A DNA stretch of 64,000 nucleotides from Cellvibrionaceae bacterium (GCA_002707785.1 PANW01000042.1:6479-70478); one strand, 5' to 3'; shown: positions 26,374 through 35,938, numbered from the stretch's first letter. The notes: generated by a model not told the origin, from the sequence alone. Numbers and translations are program-made.

Positions 26374-27144
26374 ATGATGGACCCTCTATTAGATTACACC
26401 GACAAAGTTGTATTGATTACTGGCGCCGCCAGTGGTTTCGGCAAGCAACTGGCTGAGGACTTTTCAAAACGCGGCGCCAAGTTGGTGCTGGGTGACTTGA
26501 ATGAAGAAGGCGTACAAGCCGTTGCAGCAAGCTTGGACGGCCCTGTCGCGGCCATGGGTTGCGATGTCAGCCAAGAAGATCAGTGCGCCGCTATGGTTGA
26601 AGCAGCCATCGAGCTCTATGGACGCTTGGACATTGCCGTTAACAATGCCGGCATTGCACAGGCCTTTACCCCTCTTCACCAAACTACTGATGAGCTGTTT
26701 GATCTGCAAATGGACGTCAATGTTAAAGGTGTGCTCTACGGCATGAAGCATCAGATTGAAGCCATGAAAAGCCAGGGCGAAGGTGTCATCCTCAATGTGA
26801 GTTCTATGGCGGGCCTGAATGGAGCGCCCAAAATCGGTGCTTACTCTGCGGCTAAACATGCCGTCATTGGTTTATCCAAGACGGCTGCGGTGGAATACGG
26901 CAAAGCAGGAATTCGCGTAAATTGCGTTTGTCCTTTCTTCACCTTAACGCCAATGGTGACAGACTCAGAAATGACCGCAGGCAACCCCGAACAGATGGAA
27001 GCTTTTTTGAGTCAAGGCGCGCCAATGAAACGCCTGGGACAGCCACATGAAATCACCAATGTCATGCTGATGCTTTGCTCTCCGGGCAACACCTACATGA
27101 CGGGTCAATGTGTTGCCATTGATGGTGGCGTTTCCGCACTCTAA
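26374..27144 (+). CDS. Short-chain dehydrogenase/reductase
   Basis: A 256-residue SDR, paralogous to the gene immediately upstream (7-base gap). Cofactor motif ITGAASGFGKQLAED, VNNAGIAQAF, SSMAGLNGAPKIGAYSAAKHAV with the Ser/Tyr/Lys triad and VNCVCPFFTLTPM after it. An AAAGGA ribosome site precedes the ATG. Diverged duplicates often act on successive or alternative hydroxy substrates; that is inference. Confidence 0.93.
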   Translation: MMDPLLDYTDKVVLITGAASGFGKQLAEDFSKRGAKLVLGDLNEEGVQAVAASLDGPVAAMGCDVSQEDQCAAMVEAAIELYGRLDIAVNNAGIAQAFTPLHQTTDELFDLQMDVNVKGVLYGMKHQIEAMKSQGEGVILNVSSMAGLNGAPKIGAYSAAKHAVIGLSKTAAVEYGKAGIRVNCVCPFFTLTPMVTDSEMTAGNPEQMEAFLSQGAPMKRLGQPHEITNVMLMLCSPGNTYMTGQCVAIDGGVSAL

Positions 27145-27176
27145 CTCGCTTTTTTATCCGACCAACGAGCCCTACG

Positions 27177-28136
27177 ATGACGTCTGATTTTCACCACAGC
27201 TTTATCACCGTCAACCAGCTGCGATATCACCTAGTGACCTGCGGCGAGGGCCCGCTGGTGTTATTCACCCACGGCTTTCCTGAGTCCTGGTACTCCTGGC
27301 GCAATCAATTGCCGGCACTCGCAGAGGCGGGCTATAGAGCCGTCGCGGTTGATATGCCAGGTTACGGAAAAACCGACAAGCCCGAAGATCCCAGCCGCTA
27401 CAATCAAATTGCCATCAGCGATGATATGGCGGCCATAGCTGATTCTTTGGGTTATGACACATTCGTCAGCGTCGGACATGACTGGGGGGCACCCACCGCC
27501 TGGAATACCGCGCTGCGCTTCCCTGATCGTGTGCGAGCCGTTGTCGGCATGAGCATTCCCTATGGTGGTCGATCGCTAACCCCGCCCACACAAGGGTTTA
27601 AGCGGTTGTTCAGTGATTGCTTCTTCTACATGCTCTATTTTCAAACACCCGGCGTCGCTGAAGCCGAATTGGAATCTGATATTCCGCGTTTTCTGCGAAG
27701 CTTCTGGTGGTCAAGCAGCGTAGAAGGTAAAGGCGGCTTTGACACCACCAGCGTCGGTGCTGACAAAGCACTGTTTGACGCTATGCCAGACCCTGGACAG
27801 TTACCAGCGTTTATCTCCGAAGAGGAAGCCGACTACTATAGATCTGAATTCACTCAGAATGGATTGAGAGGCCCTCTGAACTATTACCGCAATCTCGATC
27901 GTAACTGGGAGCTGTCGGAGAGCTACAAGGACGCAACTGTTACCCAGCCTTCACTGTTTCTCTATGGCGACTGCGACCCTATTCCTCATGTGGGTGGCGA
28001 ATTCAAACGCATGAAGGAGAGCCTCCCAAAACTGACGACTAAGCTCATCGAAAACTGCGGGCACTGGACGCAACAGGAACAGCCGGAGACCGTTAACCGT
28101 CATTTGATCGAATTTTTACAGCAACTCCCCAAATAA
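27177..28136 (+). CDS. Alpha/beta hydrolase, epoxide-hydrolase-like
   Basis: A 319-residue alpha/beta hydrolase. The oxyanion motif THGFPESWYSWRNQLPAL (HG-x-P) and the nucleophile elbow VGHDWGAPTAW with aspartate in the nucleophile position mark the epoxide hydrolase/haloalkane dehalogenase subgroup. The acid is likely in LYGDCDPI and the base histidine is in ENCGHWTQQEQPE. It may open an epoxide or dehalogenate a side-chain intermediate. It is part of the operon begun by the histidine phosphatase. Confidence 0.9.
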   Translation: MTSDFHHSFITVNQLRYHLVTCGEGPLVLFTHGFPESWYSWRNQLPALAEAGYRAVAVDMPGYGKTDKPEDPSRYNQIAISDDMAAIADSLGYDTFVSVGHDWGAPTAWNTALRFPDRVRAVVGMSIPYGGRSLTPPTQGFKRLFSDCFFYMLYFQTPGVAEAELESDIPRFLRSFWWSSSVEGKGGFDTTSVGADKALFDAMPDPGQLPAFISEEEADYYRSEFTQNGLRGPLNYYRNLDRNWELSESYKDATVTQPSLFLYGDCDPIPHVGGEFKRMKESLPKLTTKLIENCGHWTQQEQPETVNRHLIEFLQQLPK

Positions 28137-28201
28137 AAATATCACCAGCGACTGCATCCACCGAGTTGCAACATACAATAAATGAGAGAGAGGAAAAGCA
28201 C

Positions 28202-29224
28202 GTGAGCAATTATCAAAATACCAGCGTTGTACTTGCCAAACGCCCCAATGGAGAAATCCAAGATGGCGACTTGGCGTTAAAAACCAATGACGTTCGAGCC
28301 ATCAATGACGGCGAAATACTCATCAAAACACTTTGGCTATCCCTAGATCCCTACATGCGACCACGCATGAACGACGCTCAAGGATACATGGATCCAGTCG
28401 CCATCGACGGTGTCATGGTGGGTGAAAGTGTCGGTCGCGTGGTTGAGTCCAAATCTAACAAGTACTCCGTCGGTGATGTCGTCACCTGTTACTCCGGCTG
28501 GCAAGAATACTATATCGCTCCAGAAGACGAGCCGATGATTTACAAGGTTAACCCCGATGGTGTTCCTTTGCAGGCCTATTTAGGTGTCGCCGGCATGCCC
28601 GGTCGCACAGGTTACTGCGGCTTGACTCACGTTGGTCAACCGAAGGCAGGCGAAACCGTTGTTGTTGCTGCCGCATCCGGCCCTGTAGGCACAGTAGTTG
28701 GGCAAACAGCCAAACAATTGGGTTGTCGTGCGGTAGGTATTGCTGGTGGGCCCGAGAAATGTCGTTATGTCGTTGAAGAACTCGGCTTCGATGACTGTAT
28801 CGACTACAAAGAAGGTGACTTACTGAGCAAACTGAAAGCCGCCTGCCCAGACGGTATTGACGTGTACTTTGAGAACGTTGGCGGTGATGTCACTAAAGCC
28901 GTAGCACAACTGTTAAACAAAGGTTCAAGAGCGCCTATTTGTGGTTACGTCTCAGCCTATAATGCCACTGACATGGCTGGCGTAGAAACTCCATTCCATA
29001 TCTTCGGCGCTTTGGAGCACCCTCCTGAGCATCGTTTCTTTTTGGTCACTGAGTGGCAAGAGCAACATCAAGAAACAACCAAGCTATTGGCGGATCGCGT
29101 CAAGAGCGGTGAACTCAAGTACAGTGAAACCGTCGCGGAAGGCCTCGAAAATGCCGTTGAAGCCTTTAAGGGCATGTTAAAAGGTAAGAACTTCGGCAAA
29201 CAATTGGTTCATATCGCAGACTGA
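28202..29224 (+). CDS. NADP-dependent MDR oxidoreductase (CurA/leukotriene-B4 dehydrogenase-like)
   Basis: A 340-residue medium-chain reductase of the zinc-independent PTGR/CurA type. Cofactor region VVAAASGPVGTVVGQTAKQLGCRAVGIAGGPEK, with YFENVGGDV downstream and LWLSLDPYMRPRM near the N-terminus, all family hallmarks. The ORF track starts at TTG 28166, but GTG at 28202 is preceded by the strong GAGAGAGG at correct spacing and is preferred. It is the last gene of the plus-strand operon, and a terminator-like hairpin follows at 29241. It probably reduces an alpha,beta-unsaturated carbonyl. Confidence 0.9.
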   Translation: MSNYQNTSVVLAKRPNGEIQDGDLALKTNDVRAINDGEILIKTLWLSLDPYMRPRMNDAQGYMDPVAIDGVMVGESVGRVVESKSNKYSVGDVVTCYSGWQEYYIAPEDEPMIYKVNPDGVPLQAYLGVAGMPGRTGYCGLTHVGQPKAGETVVVAAASGPVGTVVGQTAKQLGCRAVGIAGGPEKCRYVVEELGFDDCIDYKEGDLLSKLKAACPDGIDVYFENVGGDVTKAVAQLLNKGSRAPICGYVSAYNATDMAGVETPFHIFGALEHPPEHRFFLVTEWQEQHQETTKLLADRVKSGELKYSETVAEGLENAVEAFKGMLKGKNFGKQLVHIAD

Positions 29225-29240
29225 TTTCAACCAGTTTAAT

Positions 29241-29286
29241 CTTAGCGCGGCTACAGCTAATACGGCTGCGCTAAGATCTTAATTTT
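29241..29286 (+). terminator. Probable terminator after the catabolic operon
   Basis: CTTAGCGC and GCGCTAAG are perfect 8-base arms with additional inner pairing, followed by an AT-rich tail (ATCTTAATTTTC). The T run is interrupted, so confidence is moderate. Confidence 0.55.
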
Positions 29287-29333
29287 CGACCGTCTAGCCG
29301 ATCCAACAACCAAGCTACAACTTGTAGGAAACG

Positions 29334-30287
29334 CTAAATTACGCCCCAGCCACGATCAAAAAGCCAGTAACTCGCCAGTATTCCGATGCCATAGATAGCG
29401 ATAAACTGCAGGCGTTCTCGCCATGACTGAGATAACGTCATAGATAACAGTTTAACCGCCAAAACTCCTAGCAGAATAAACGCCACCTGTCCCAGCTCTA
29501 CACCGACATTAAAAAAGAACAATCCCGTAACAATCTCGGTCTGTGGTAGACCAATATCTTGCAGGACTGATGCAAAGCCAAAGCCGTGCAACAAACCGAA
29601 CGACGTGCTCACCAACACCGGCTTTCGGTAGGTAAGCGTTTGCGGATTGTCTCTCACAATCTCTACCGCAAGAAACACAATACTGAACGCTATTAGGGTC
29701 TCGACAGGCGCTATGGGCACCCTCACCCACTCCATAGCCGCCAACACCAAAGTGATCGAATGAGCGATGGTAAACCCAGTCGCCGTGATGATCATGCGTT
29801 TTAAGCTTCCGGCAATAAACATCAAACAAGCGATAAACAACAGGTGATCTAGACCAATCAGAATGTGCTCTACACCAAGCCAAGTATAGTGTTGTGCAAC
29901 ACCAAGCGTTGACTCTTCCGTAGGAATTTCCCAGCTCGACTCCGTTGCCGCAAGCAATGCGGAATACTCTTCACCCGAGAGAAGTTTGAGCCGAGCAAAA
30001 GAGGACACAGAGGGATTGTATTGCGGGTAGTCGATCTCAATCGTTTGTCCCGTCAGTGCCCCCTCACAACGATAAATTTGTGGCCCTTGGAGCAAGCAGC
30101 TTGCGGGCATCTTGATCGTAGGTCTATTCTGCACATCGACGGTGGGAGGAATTTTTACTTGAAGCTTATAGGTTTGCTCAGCCTGCTCAATGATATCAAC
30201 ATACAGTGGTCTATTTTCATGACTCATTGCTTGCAATGACAAAGCGGCCAAACAAAAAACGAGTAACAAACGTCGCACGGTAAACAT
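29334..30287 (-). CDS. HupE/UreJ-family membrane protein
   Basis: A 317-residue exported membrane protein: signal peptide (about residues 1-22), then a periplasmic domain of about 110 residues, then a C-terminal HupE/UreJ domain with about six membrane helices. The HupE signature is visible in LGVEHILIGLDHLLFIACLMFIAGS and FTIAHSITLVLAAM, followed by PVETLIAFSIVFLAVEIV and LLHGFGFASV. HupE/UreJ proteins are implicated in nickel or cobalt permeation, but many members are uncharacterised. Its ATG overlaps the PPIase stop (TGATG). It is the third gene of a module with PPIase and DUF3604. Confidence 0.88.
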   Translation of the reverse strand: MFTVRRLLLVFCLAALSLQAMSHENRPLYVDIIEQAEQTYKLQVKIPPTVDVQNRPTIKMPASCLLQGPQIYRCEGALTGQTIEIDYPQYNPSVSSFARLKLLSGEEYSALLAATESSWEIPTEESTLGVAQHYTWLGVEHILIGLDHLLFIACLMFIAGSLKRMIITATGFTIAHSITLVLAAMEWVRVPIAPVETLIAFSIVFLAVEIVRDNPQTLTYRKPVLVSTSFGLLHGFGFASVLQDIGLPQTEIVTGLFFFNVGVELGQVAFILLGVLAVKLLSMTLSQSWRERLQFIAIYGIGILASYWLFDRGWGVI

Positions 30288-31198
30288 CAGCGTTCGACCA
30301 CTTTGTATTGCTTAACGATGTCACCCACAGCTTGCCTTTGATGCTCAAGGATTTTGGCCTGTCGATAATCCTGGGCAACCATCGCTCTAACATCTTCCAG
30401 CTCGGGCGAACGCCCTTCTAAGCGCTGACTGACATTCACTAGATGCAAACCATACTGCGACCGAAAAGGCCCGACCCAGTTAAGAACGCTCTCGCCATCG
30501 CTCGCTAAGCCGAAGAGCTCGTCCGAGAAGGATTCTCCAAAATGGCTGGCAACAAATTCTGGAGTTTTCTCAACATAGTTCACGTGAAAGGGAAAGCGAT
30601 CCCCATACCCTACTGACTGCGAAAAACTCACTCGATCATCATGCAGCTGCTTTAACTGTTTTTGCGCGACATCGACAAAGCTGTCCTGAGTCCCGCCAGC
30701 TTTGATATGTTTGTCGTAACTGAGGTAAACATGGGTGAAGGTGATAGAGGGCTCTATATAATATTCTGCTTTGTGCTCCTCAAAGAAAGCTGCCAATGCC
30801 TCTTCATCAATCACTAATTCTTGCTCTACAAAGCCCTGAGTAATGAACTCTAACTTCTGCACCATGCGTCGGCGAATAATATAGTCGTCGCCTTCGAGCC
30901 CCATAGCAATTGCCTCTCGATAGAGAGCCTCTTCCTCAACATACTGCCTAATAAGCTTCTGACGATCATCATCCGATAAGCTATCCAAATGCTTGGCAGC
31001 CATTTCCGGCTGAAACACTTTTGTTCTATATTGAGTAAATGTTAGCAGCGCATCTCGATCGACAACGATTGTACGTTGATTCTCTTTCTCTGGCGCAATC
31101 CAAGACAGCGCCAAAAAAAGTACAGCTCCGGCGACAAGAAAGTGAGTTAAAGGATCTTGTTTCCAAGAGCGTACCGTGATCTGTGGTTCTGGGTTCAT
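30287..31198 (-). CDS. Parvulin-type peptidyl-prolyl isomerase
   Basis: A 303-residue membrane-anchored protein: one N-terminal hydrophobic segment (THFLVAGAVLFLALSWIA) followed by a periplasmic SurA/PpiC-like chaperone helical region and a PPIase-like C-terminus (about residues 145-260; GYGDRFPF, FGESFSDELFGL, GPFRSQYGLHLVNVSQRLEG). The last part matches the parvulin end (Y/F-G-x-H-L-V-x-V). It precedes the HupE gene with a one-base overlap and follows the DUF3604 gene by 39 bases, suggesting it folds one of its neighbours. Confidence 0.88.
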   Translation of the reverse strand: MNPEPQITVRSWKQDPLTHFLVAGAVLFLALSWIAPEKENQRTIVVDRDALLTFTQYRTKVFQPEMAAKHLDSLSDDDRQKLIRQYVEEEALYREAIAMGLEGDDYIIRRRMVQKLEFITQGFVEQELVIDEEALAAFFEEHKAEYYIEPSITFTHVYLSYDKHIKAGGTQDSFVDVAQKQLKQLHDDRVSFSQSVGYGDRFPFHVNYVEKTPEFVASHFGESFSDELFGLASDGESVLNWVGPFRSQYGLHLVNVSQRLEGRSPELEDVRAMVAQDYRQAKILEHQRQAVGDIVKQYKVVER

Positions 31199-31237
31199 AG
31201 CGTCTCTAATTATTACTGTTTGTTGTTATAACAGAAT

Positions 31238-33049
31238 CTATTGTGGTGTATACCAGATGGGAGAGGAATATGCTCGCTCCTGTATGGTGACGGGGTAACG
31301 AGATTGGTCTTCTGGATCCATCTCAAGAGCCAACATATCCAAAGTGGAGTGTCTGGCCGTTGGTACTTGTAACACTCTTACATAGTAAAAACAGCGCTGC
31401 TGAGAGTCAAAACTAGGATCCTGCCAAACGACAGAGAACTGATCGTCGCCCGAATCTTCGGTGAGTTTACCCGTATTTCTATCAACAAAATCACCAATAG
31501 GCGCCAGTTTACCGCCCACTAGTTGACGCTCGCCTGCCCAGGCAACGTTAAACACCTGCTCTTTCGTGGTGCCGTCTTCTAGCAGCCAACCTTTGACCAC
31601 TTGAACACGATCTAGGCCGGCGCCCTGAGGGTCCTTTTGAGCCTGAATAAGCAGCGACGGCGCACTCATCATCTGTGCATCCCCGACAAGATCACTCCCC
31701 ATCGGAACGCCCTTGTTATAGCCAGCGCTGGCGATATCAGACAGGCCTGCATCAGATTGACTAAACTGGAAACCACCGAAGACTCTTAGAGACATCCGAG
31801 GCCCGGTTGTGGCGTAGACCTCGCGTCGCTTGAACGCATCCAATATAGACTCTCGAGTATTGCTTTGCGCCCAAACGGCCGCCAGTCCGGAGGCAGACAT
31901 ATCCCAGCCGGTGATGGCGCTACCCGCTACCGGCTCTAAGTTACGTTTTGGGAGAACACCGGTTGAGAATTTGCCGGTGAAATTGTCCTCCTCCACACTC
32001 GCAAGGCCTGTGTGGGTATCGGTAGAACCGATTACACCAAACTTGAATGGATTCACACCCAACTCTGCTTCGTGCTTCAAGCCATTTTTTAGTGCCGAAC
32101 GAACGTAATCTGCTTCCGTGGGTTTGGGGTTATCACCATTCATTACAGGCTTGATCAGGTGCTCGTAGGTTTCAAAATTCGCAAATTCGTCCGCGGGAGA
32201 GAGAACCTCTATAGTTTCAGAATCTCCTTTGATTTGGGTGATTTCCACCACCGGCTCCCAACGCGCTCGCTGAGAAGCATATGTTGCGGTTAAAGCTTCG
32301 CCATTAGAATCAAGCGAGGCGAACATACGGCCATCACTGATGTTGGAATTGTGCGGAATGGCAACAAATCGCGCATCATACTTGTCAGAGGTTTGCTCCA
32401 GCCAATTCCACAAGGCTTCCGGTTTGTTTGAATCGTTTGAACTAAAGGGTATGAACTGGGTAGCAACATCAGCTGATTCATCAGTAAAAACCACCCGGTG
32501 AAGATTCCCTCCGTTGGGCAGCGACGACCACTCCCACCCAATCAGAGCCGTGAATCGATTGGGCTCGTTATGCCTATCGGCAGCGGCGGCGAGACGATTC
32601 CAGATCGATTGCCTCGCGTCTGGCTTCTCAAATTCGGCCTCAGTTTCATTGCGATTGAGAAAACCAAGAAACTTAAGCAGGGCTTTGTCACCTTCGCCCG
32701 ACTCAATGAGATCGTAGATCTGTTTCCCGAAACCGGTCTTGATTAACCTCTGTTCGCCCTCCGTAATCCTCAAAGGAATACCCATCATTTCCGCATGGTC
32801 CGCGATCACCAAAAAATCCAAAGGCCTTCTAAGCTGAGCGCGCTCACCACTGACAGAATTGAGCACTGGAGCCCCTTTGGCAAATCGATAGGCTTGATCA
32901 GGCGACATACTGCGGTTACCCAAAAGAAAGGCATCAGGAGATATATTGCTGTGCAGGTGAGTATCTCCCCAGTATAGGTGGGTTTCCGAGGAGGCAGCAG
33001 TGGCACATAGACTGCTAGCTACACACATTAGATAGGGAACAAATTTCAT
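31238..33049 (-). CDS. DUF3604 exported protein, PHP-like metal-dependent fold
   Basis: A 603-residue secreted protein with a signal peptide (first about 22 residues, SLCATAASSE). DUF3604 signature elements: LYWGDTHLHSNISPDAFLLG directly after the signal, FLVIADHAEMMGIP about residue 80, and GSTDTHTGLAS about residue 340, giving the clustered H/D residues of a metallo-phosphoesterase-like (PHP) fold. Biochemical function is undefined. It heads the DUF3604-PPIase-HupE operon and is divergent from an AraC regulator across a 195-base gap. Confidence 0.9.
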   Translation of the reverse strand: MKFVPYLMCVASSLCATAASSETHLYWGDTHLHSNISPDAFLLGNRSMSPDQAYRFAKGAPVLNSVSGERAQLRRPLDFLVIADHAEMMGIPLRITEGEQRLIKTGFGKQIYDLIESGEGDKALLKFLGFLNRNETEAEFEKPDARQSIWNRLAAAADRHNEPNRFTALIGWEWSSLPNGGNLHRVVFTDESADVATQFIPFSSNDSNKPEALWNWLEQTSDKYDARFVAIPHNSNISDGRMFASLDSNGEALTATYASQRARWEPVVEITQIKGDSETIEVLSPADEFANFETYEHLIKPVMNGDNPKPTEADYVRSALKNGLKHEAELGVNPFKFGVIGSTDTHTGLASVEEDNFTGKFSTGVLPKRNLEPVAGSAITGWDMSASGLAAVWAQSNTRESILDAFKRREVYATTGPRMSLRVFGGFQFSQSDAGLSDIASAGYNKGVPMGSDLVGDAQMMSAPSLLIQAQKDPQGAGLDRVQVVKGWLLEDGTTKEQVFNVAWAGERQLVGGKLAPIGDFVDRNTGKLTEDSGDDQFSVVWQDPSFDSQQRCFYYVRVLQVPTARHSTLDMLALEMDPEDQSRYPVTIQERAYSSPIWYTPQ

Positions 33050-33244
33050 CTGCGGTCTCTCTTATTGTTAGAATGGATTGTATTGAACTGCATCGAGCGC
33101 GACTGCAGAATACGAGCCACCGATTACCGGCAAGCCTCTCTCAGTGGTCAATATAGCAACGAGACTTCTATTCCAATATGACCAAAAAAAGCAGATATTG
33201 ATTAATATGCCCCCTATTGTCCTGCAGATCCCCTTGTTAGCGTC

Positions 33245-34195
33245 ATGATCGATTATCTGTTGTACGCGCCTGCATTAGAGAGTATCGCCAAATCCACCGA
33301 TCTTTGGGATCGACTGTCAGGCACCCCTCACGAAGCTCTAAAGCTAGAATCACTGGGCTCTACGCCCATAAAAAACAGTACATTTCAAATTCTGATTGAT
33401 CATCTACTGGAAATTACCAGTGACGACTTCTTTCTGACATTTAGACAACATAATGACTCGGCCCCGCGTCATTTTTCCATTTGGCTCAGCGACAACTGCG
33501 AGACAGTAGAAGAATCTCTGATGAGCCTTTGTCATTACACGCCCTTAACCAACATTGCAGACAGAATGCAGTATCACACCTCTGAGCATCAGGCGACCTT
33601 CAGCTATCGAAACCTCTCTGTTGATTTGCGCCATCGGTGGATCTACGAGTACATGTTTAGCTTCTTGCTATCGCGCATTAGACGCCTAACGAGAACTGAC
33701 ACAACATTTAGGCAGGTGGAGTTTATGTACAGCGCGCCCCACTACGCCACTCGATACGAAGAGGTGTTTGGCTGCCCCGTCTACTTTGGACGAGAGTTCA
33801 ACACGATAACTCTGGACCAAGAAAGCACGCGACTAGTACTACCAAGCCGCGACAGCCATCTCTGTCACATGCTAAGAGGACAGGCTGATCAACAACTGAC
33901 AACGCTAGATGCCGGACATCTGGTCTATCGCGTAAAAGCGCTGATTAGCGACAGCATGATGGGGATCGACTGTAACGCCGAGGAGACCGCCAAGAAGCTC
34001 CATATGGACAAGGCCACGCTAAATCGAAAGCTTAAAAAATACGACTTAAGTTTTCAAAAAATACTGGACGCTACTCGACACGAGTTTGCTAACCATCTAT
34101 TGCGCTTGGGTGATGATGCAGATTCCATTGCGCTGAAGCTTGGTTTTTCAGAGGTGAGCAGCTATAAACGGGCTCTAAAGAGGTGGGAGAAATAG
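33245..34195 (+). CDS. AraC-family transcriptional regulator
   Basis: A 316-residue AraC-type regulator with an N-terminal ligand-binding region of the Arabinose_bd type and a C-terminal AraC helix-turn-helix pair (ETAKKLHMDKATLNRKLKKYDLSFQKILDATR, then ALKLGFSEVSSYKRALKRW). The second helix-turn-helix is shorter than usual; the protein ends at KRWEK where the family typically has a further tail (TGxSPxxYR). It is divergent from the DUF3604 operon and probably controls it. A bidirectional terminator separates it from fadD. Confidence 0.9.
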   Translation: MIDYLLYAPALESIAKSTDLWDRLSGTPHEALKLESLGSTPIKNSTFQILIDHLLEITSDDFFLTFRQHNDSAPRHFSIWLSDNCETVEESLMSLCHYTPLTNIADRMQYHTSEHQATFSYRNLSVDLRHRWIYEYMFSFLLSRIRRLTRTDTTFRQVEFMYSAPHYATRYEEVFGCPVYFGREFNTITLDQESTRLVLPSRDSHLCHMLRGQADQQLTTLDAGHLVYRVKALISDSMMGIDCNAEETAKKLHMDKATLNRKLKKYDLSFQKILDATRHEFANHLLRLGDDADSIALKLGFSEVSSYKRALKRWEK

Positions 34196-34231
34196 AGTAC
34201 AATAGACGGCAAAGCCTAAACGCCAAGCAAA

Positions 34232-34260
34232 AAAAAGCGCGGCCCTAAGCCACGCTTTTT
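34232..34260. terminator. Bidirectional terminator between AraC regulator and CoA ligase
   Basis: AAAAAGCG-C-GGC / GCC-A-CGCTTTTT pairs around the loop CCTAA, with A/T runs on both sides. It can end both the plus-strand regulator and the minus-strand ligase transcript. Confidence 0.85.
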
Positions 34261-34297
34261 AAATACTTGCCAACAGCTGTTAGCCCGCATAAATAAG

Positions 34298-35938
34298 TTA
34301 AGCAGCTTTGCCAGCTTGCTTCGCTTTTTCTTCTTCTTTCAGCTCTCGACGCAAAATTTTACCGACGTTGGACTTCGGCAGCTCTTCACGAAATTCGATT
34401 AAGCGAGGAACCTTATAGGCTGTTAACTGCTTGCGACAGAAAGCAACGAGATCCTCCTTAGTAACCGATGAGTCACTGGAAACGACAAATAATTTTACCG
34501 CCTCCCCTGTTTTTACGTCTTCGACACCAATAGCCGCGGCCTCTAGAATAGCTGGGTGCTTACAGATCTCATCTTCAATTTCGTTCGGATAGACATTAAA
34601 GCCGGAAACAATAATCATGTCCTTCTTGCGGTCGACAATTTTTATGTAGTTGTCTTCGCAAAGCACCGCCATGTCTCCAGTATTCAGCCAGCCATCTTCA
34701 CTTAGGACTTCTGCGGTTGCTTCAGGGCGCTGCCAATAGCCTTTCATGACCTGAGGCCCACGAACCAGAAGCTCACCGGATTCGCCCTTGGCAACTTCAT
34801 TGCCCTCATCGTCAACGATTTTGATTTCAGTATCAGTAACCGCAGTACCCACGGTACCCACACGAATATCATTGGGTGGATTAGTGGAGATAACGGGAGA
34901 GGTTTCTGTCATGCCATAGCCTTCTGAGGCCTGACATCCAGTGGTTCGCTGCCACAATTCACCAACATCAGTCGTCAGCGCCATACCACCTGAGGCTGTG
35001 ATTTTCATCTTGCTAAAATCTAGAGACTTAAACCCGTCATGATGACATAAACCGTTGAACAGTGTATTCAAACCAACGAAACCGGTAATTTGATGGGGTT
35101 TAAGCGCAGCAACCAAAGAATCCAAATCACGAGGATTCGGAATTAAAATACTGTGATTACCTGTCGCCATCAGCATCATGCAGTGAGTCGTAAATGCATA
35201 GATATGATAAAGAGGAAGAGGCGCAACAAAAGTCTCTGCGCCCTCATCCGTCTCAGCGCCGATTCGCTCATCCATTTGCTTCATATTTGAAACAAGGTTG
35301 TGATGAGTCAACATCGCACCTTTAGCAACACCTGTGGTGCCACCAGTGTATTGCAGCACGGCAACATCTTCGGGCTGTGGCTTTGCAGCCGTGACAGAGC
35401 CCGACACCCCAAGCTTTAGAGCCTTGCGGAAGTCCACTTGGTTGGGGAACGAAAAGTCAGGCACCATCTTCTTTATATGCTTGGCAACAAAGTTGATGAT
35501 TGGACGTTTAGGAAAGCCGTGCAAATCGGCCGCTTCAGTAACGATAACCTGTTCAACATCGGTGTTCTGAATAATTCGTGAGGCTGTATCTGCAAGGTTA
35601 GCCATGACCACCAGAGCCTTCGCGCCTGAATCCGTCAATTGGTGCTGCACTTCACGCTCTGTATAGAGCGGGTTGGTATTCACCAGAACCATACCCGCTC
35701 GTAAAATACCGAACATACACACTGGGTATTGCAGAACATTTGCCAACTGAACAGCGACTCTATCGCCAGGTTTTAAGTTAGTGTGGTTCTGTAGATAGCT
35801 GGCAAACTGTTCACTGTAGCGATCTATGTCGCCATATGTCAGAGTTTGTCCTAGACAAGTAAACGCGGGTTTTTCACGATACTGTTGAAATGCTGCCAGA
35901 AATACTTCGGGCACTGTGTGCAAGTTATTGGTATCCAT
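34298..35938 (-). CDS. Long-chain fatty-acid-CoA ligase (FadD-type)
   Basis: A 546-residue ANL-superfamily acyl-CoA synthetase. The ATP-binding motif is YTGGTTGVAKGAMLTHHN, EGYGMTETSP follows, then the GDMA...DRKKDMIIVSGFNVYPNEIE hinge region and the C-terminal catalytic lysine in PKSNVGKILRREL. It activates free fatty acids to acyl-CoA for beta-oxidation. Length is within the FadD range. It shares its strand with a large acyl-CoA dehydrogenase gene and an SCP2 gene upstream, but a gap of about 140 bases separates it. Exact chain-length preference is unknown. Confidence 0.94.
   Translation of the reverse strand: MDTNNLHTVPEVFLAAFQQYREKPAFTCLGQTLTYGDIDRYSEQFASYLQNHTNLKPGDRVAVQLANVLQYPVCMFGILRAGMVLVNTNPLYTEREVQHQLTDSGAKALVVMANLADTASRIIQNTDVEQVIVTEAADLHGFPKRPIINFVAKHIKKMVPDFSFPNQVDFRKALKLGVSGSVTAAKPQPEDVAVLQYTGGTTGVAKGAMLTHHNLVSNMKQMDERIGAETDEGAETFVAPLPLYHIYAFTTHCMMLMATGNHSILIPNPRDLDSLVAALKPHQITGFVGLNTLFNGLCHHDGFKSLDFSKMKITASGGMALTTDVGELWQRTTGCQASEGYGMTETSPVISTNPPNDIRVGTVGTAVTDTEIKIVDDEGNEVAKGESGELLVRGPQVMKGYWQRPEATAEVLSEDGWLNTGDMAVLCEDNYIKIVDRKKDMIIVSGFNVYPNEIEDEICKHPAILEAAAIGVEDVKTGEAVKLFVVSSDSSVTKEDLVAFCRKQLTAYKVPRLIEFREELPKSNVGKILRRELKEEEKAKQAGKAA

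Noticed and set aside
29334-30287. Part of a urease or hydrogenase cluster because of the HupE/UreJ domain
   Set aside because: No urease, hydrogenase or nickel-enzyme genes lie in the window.
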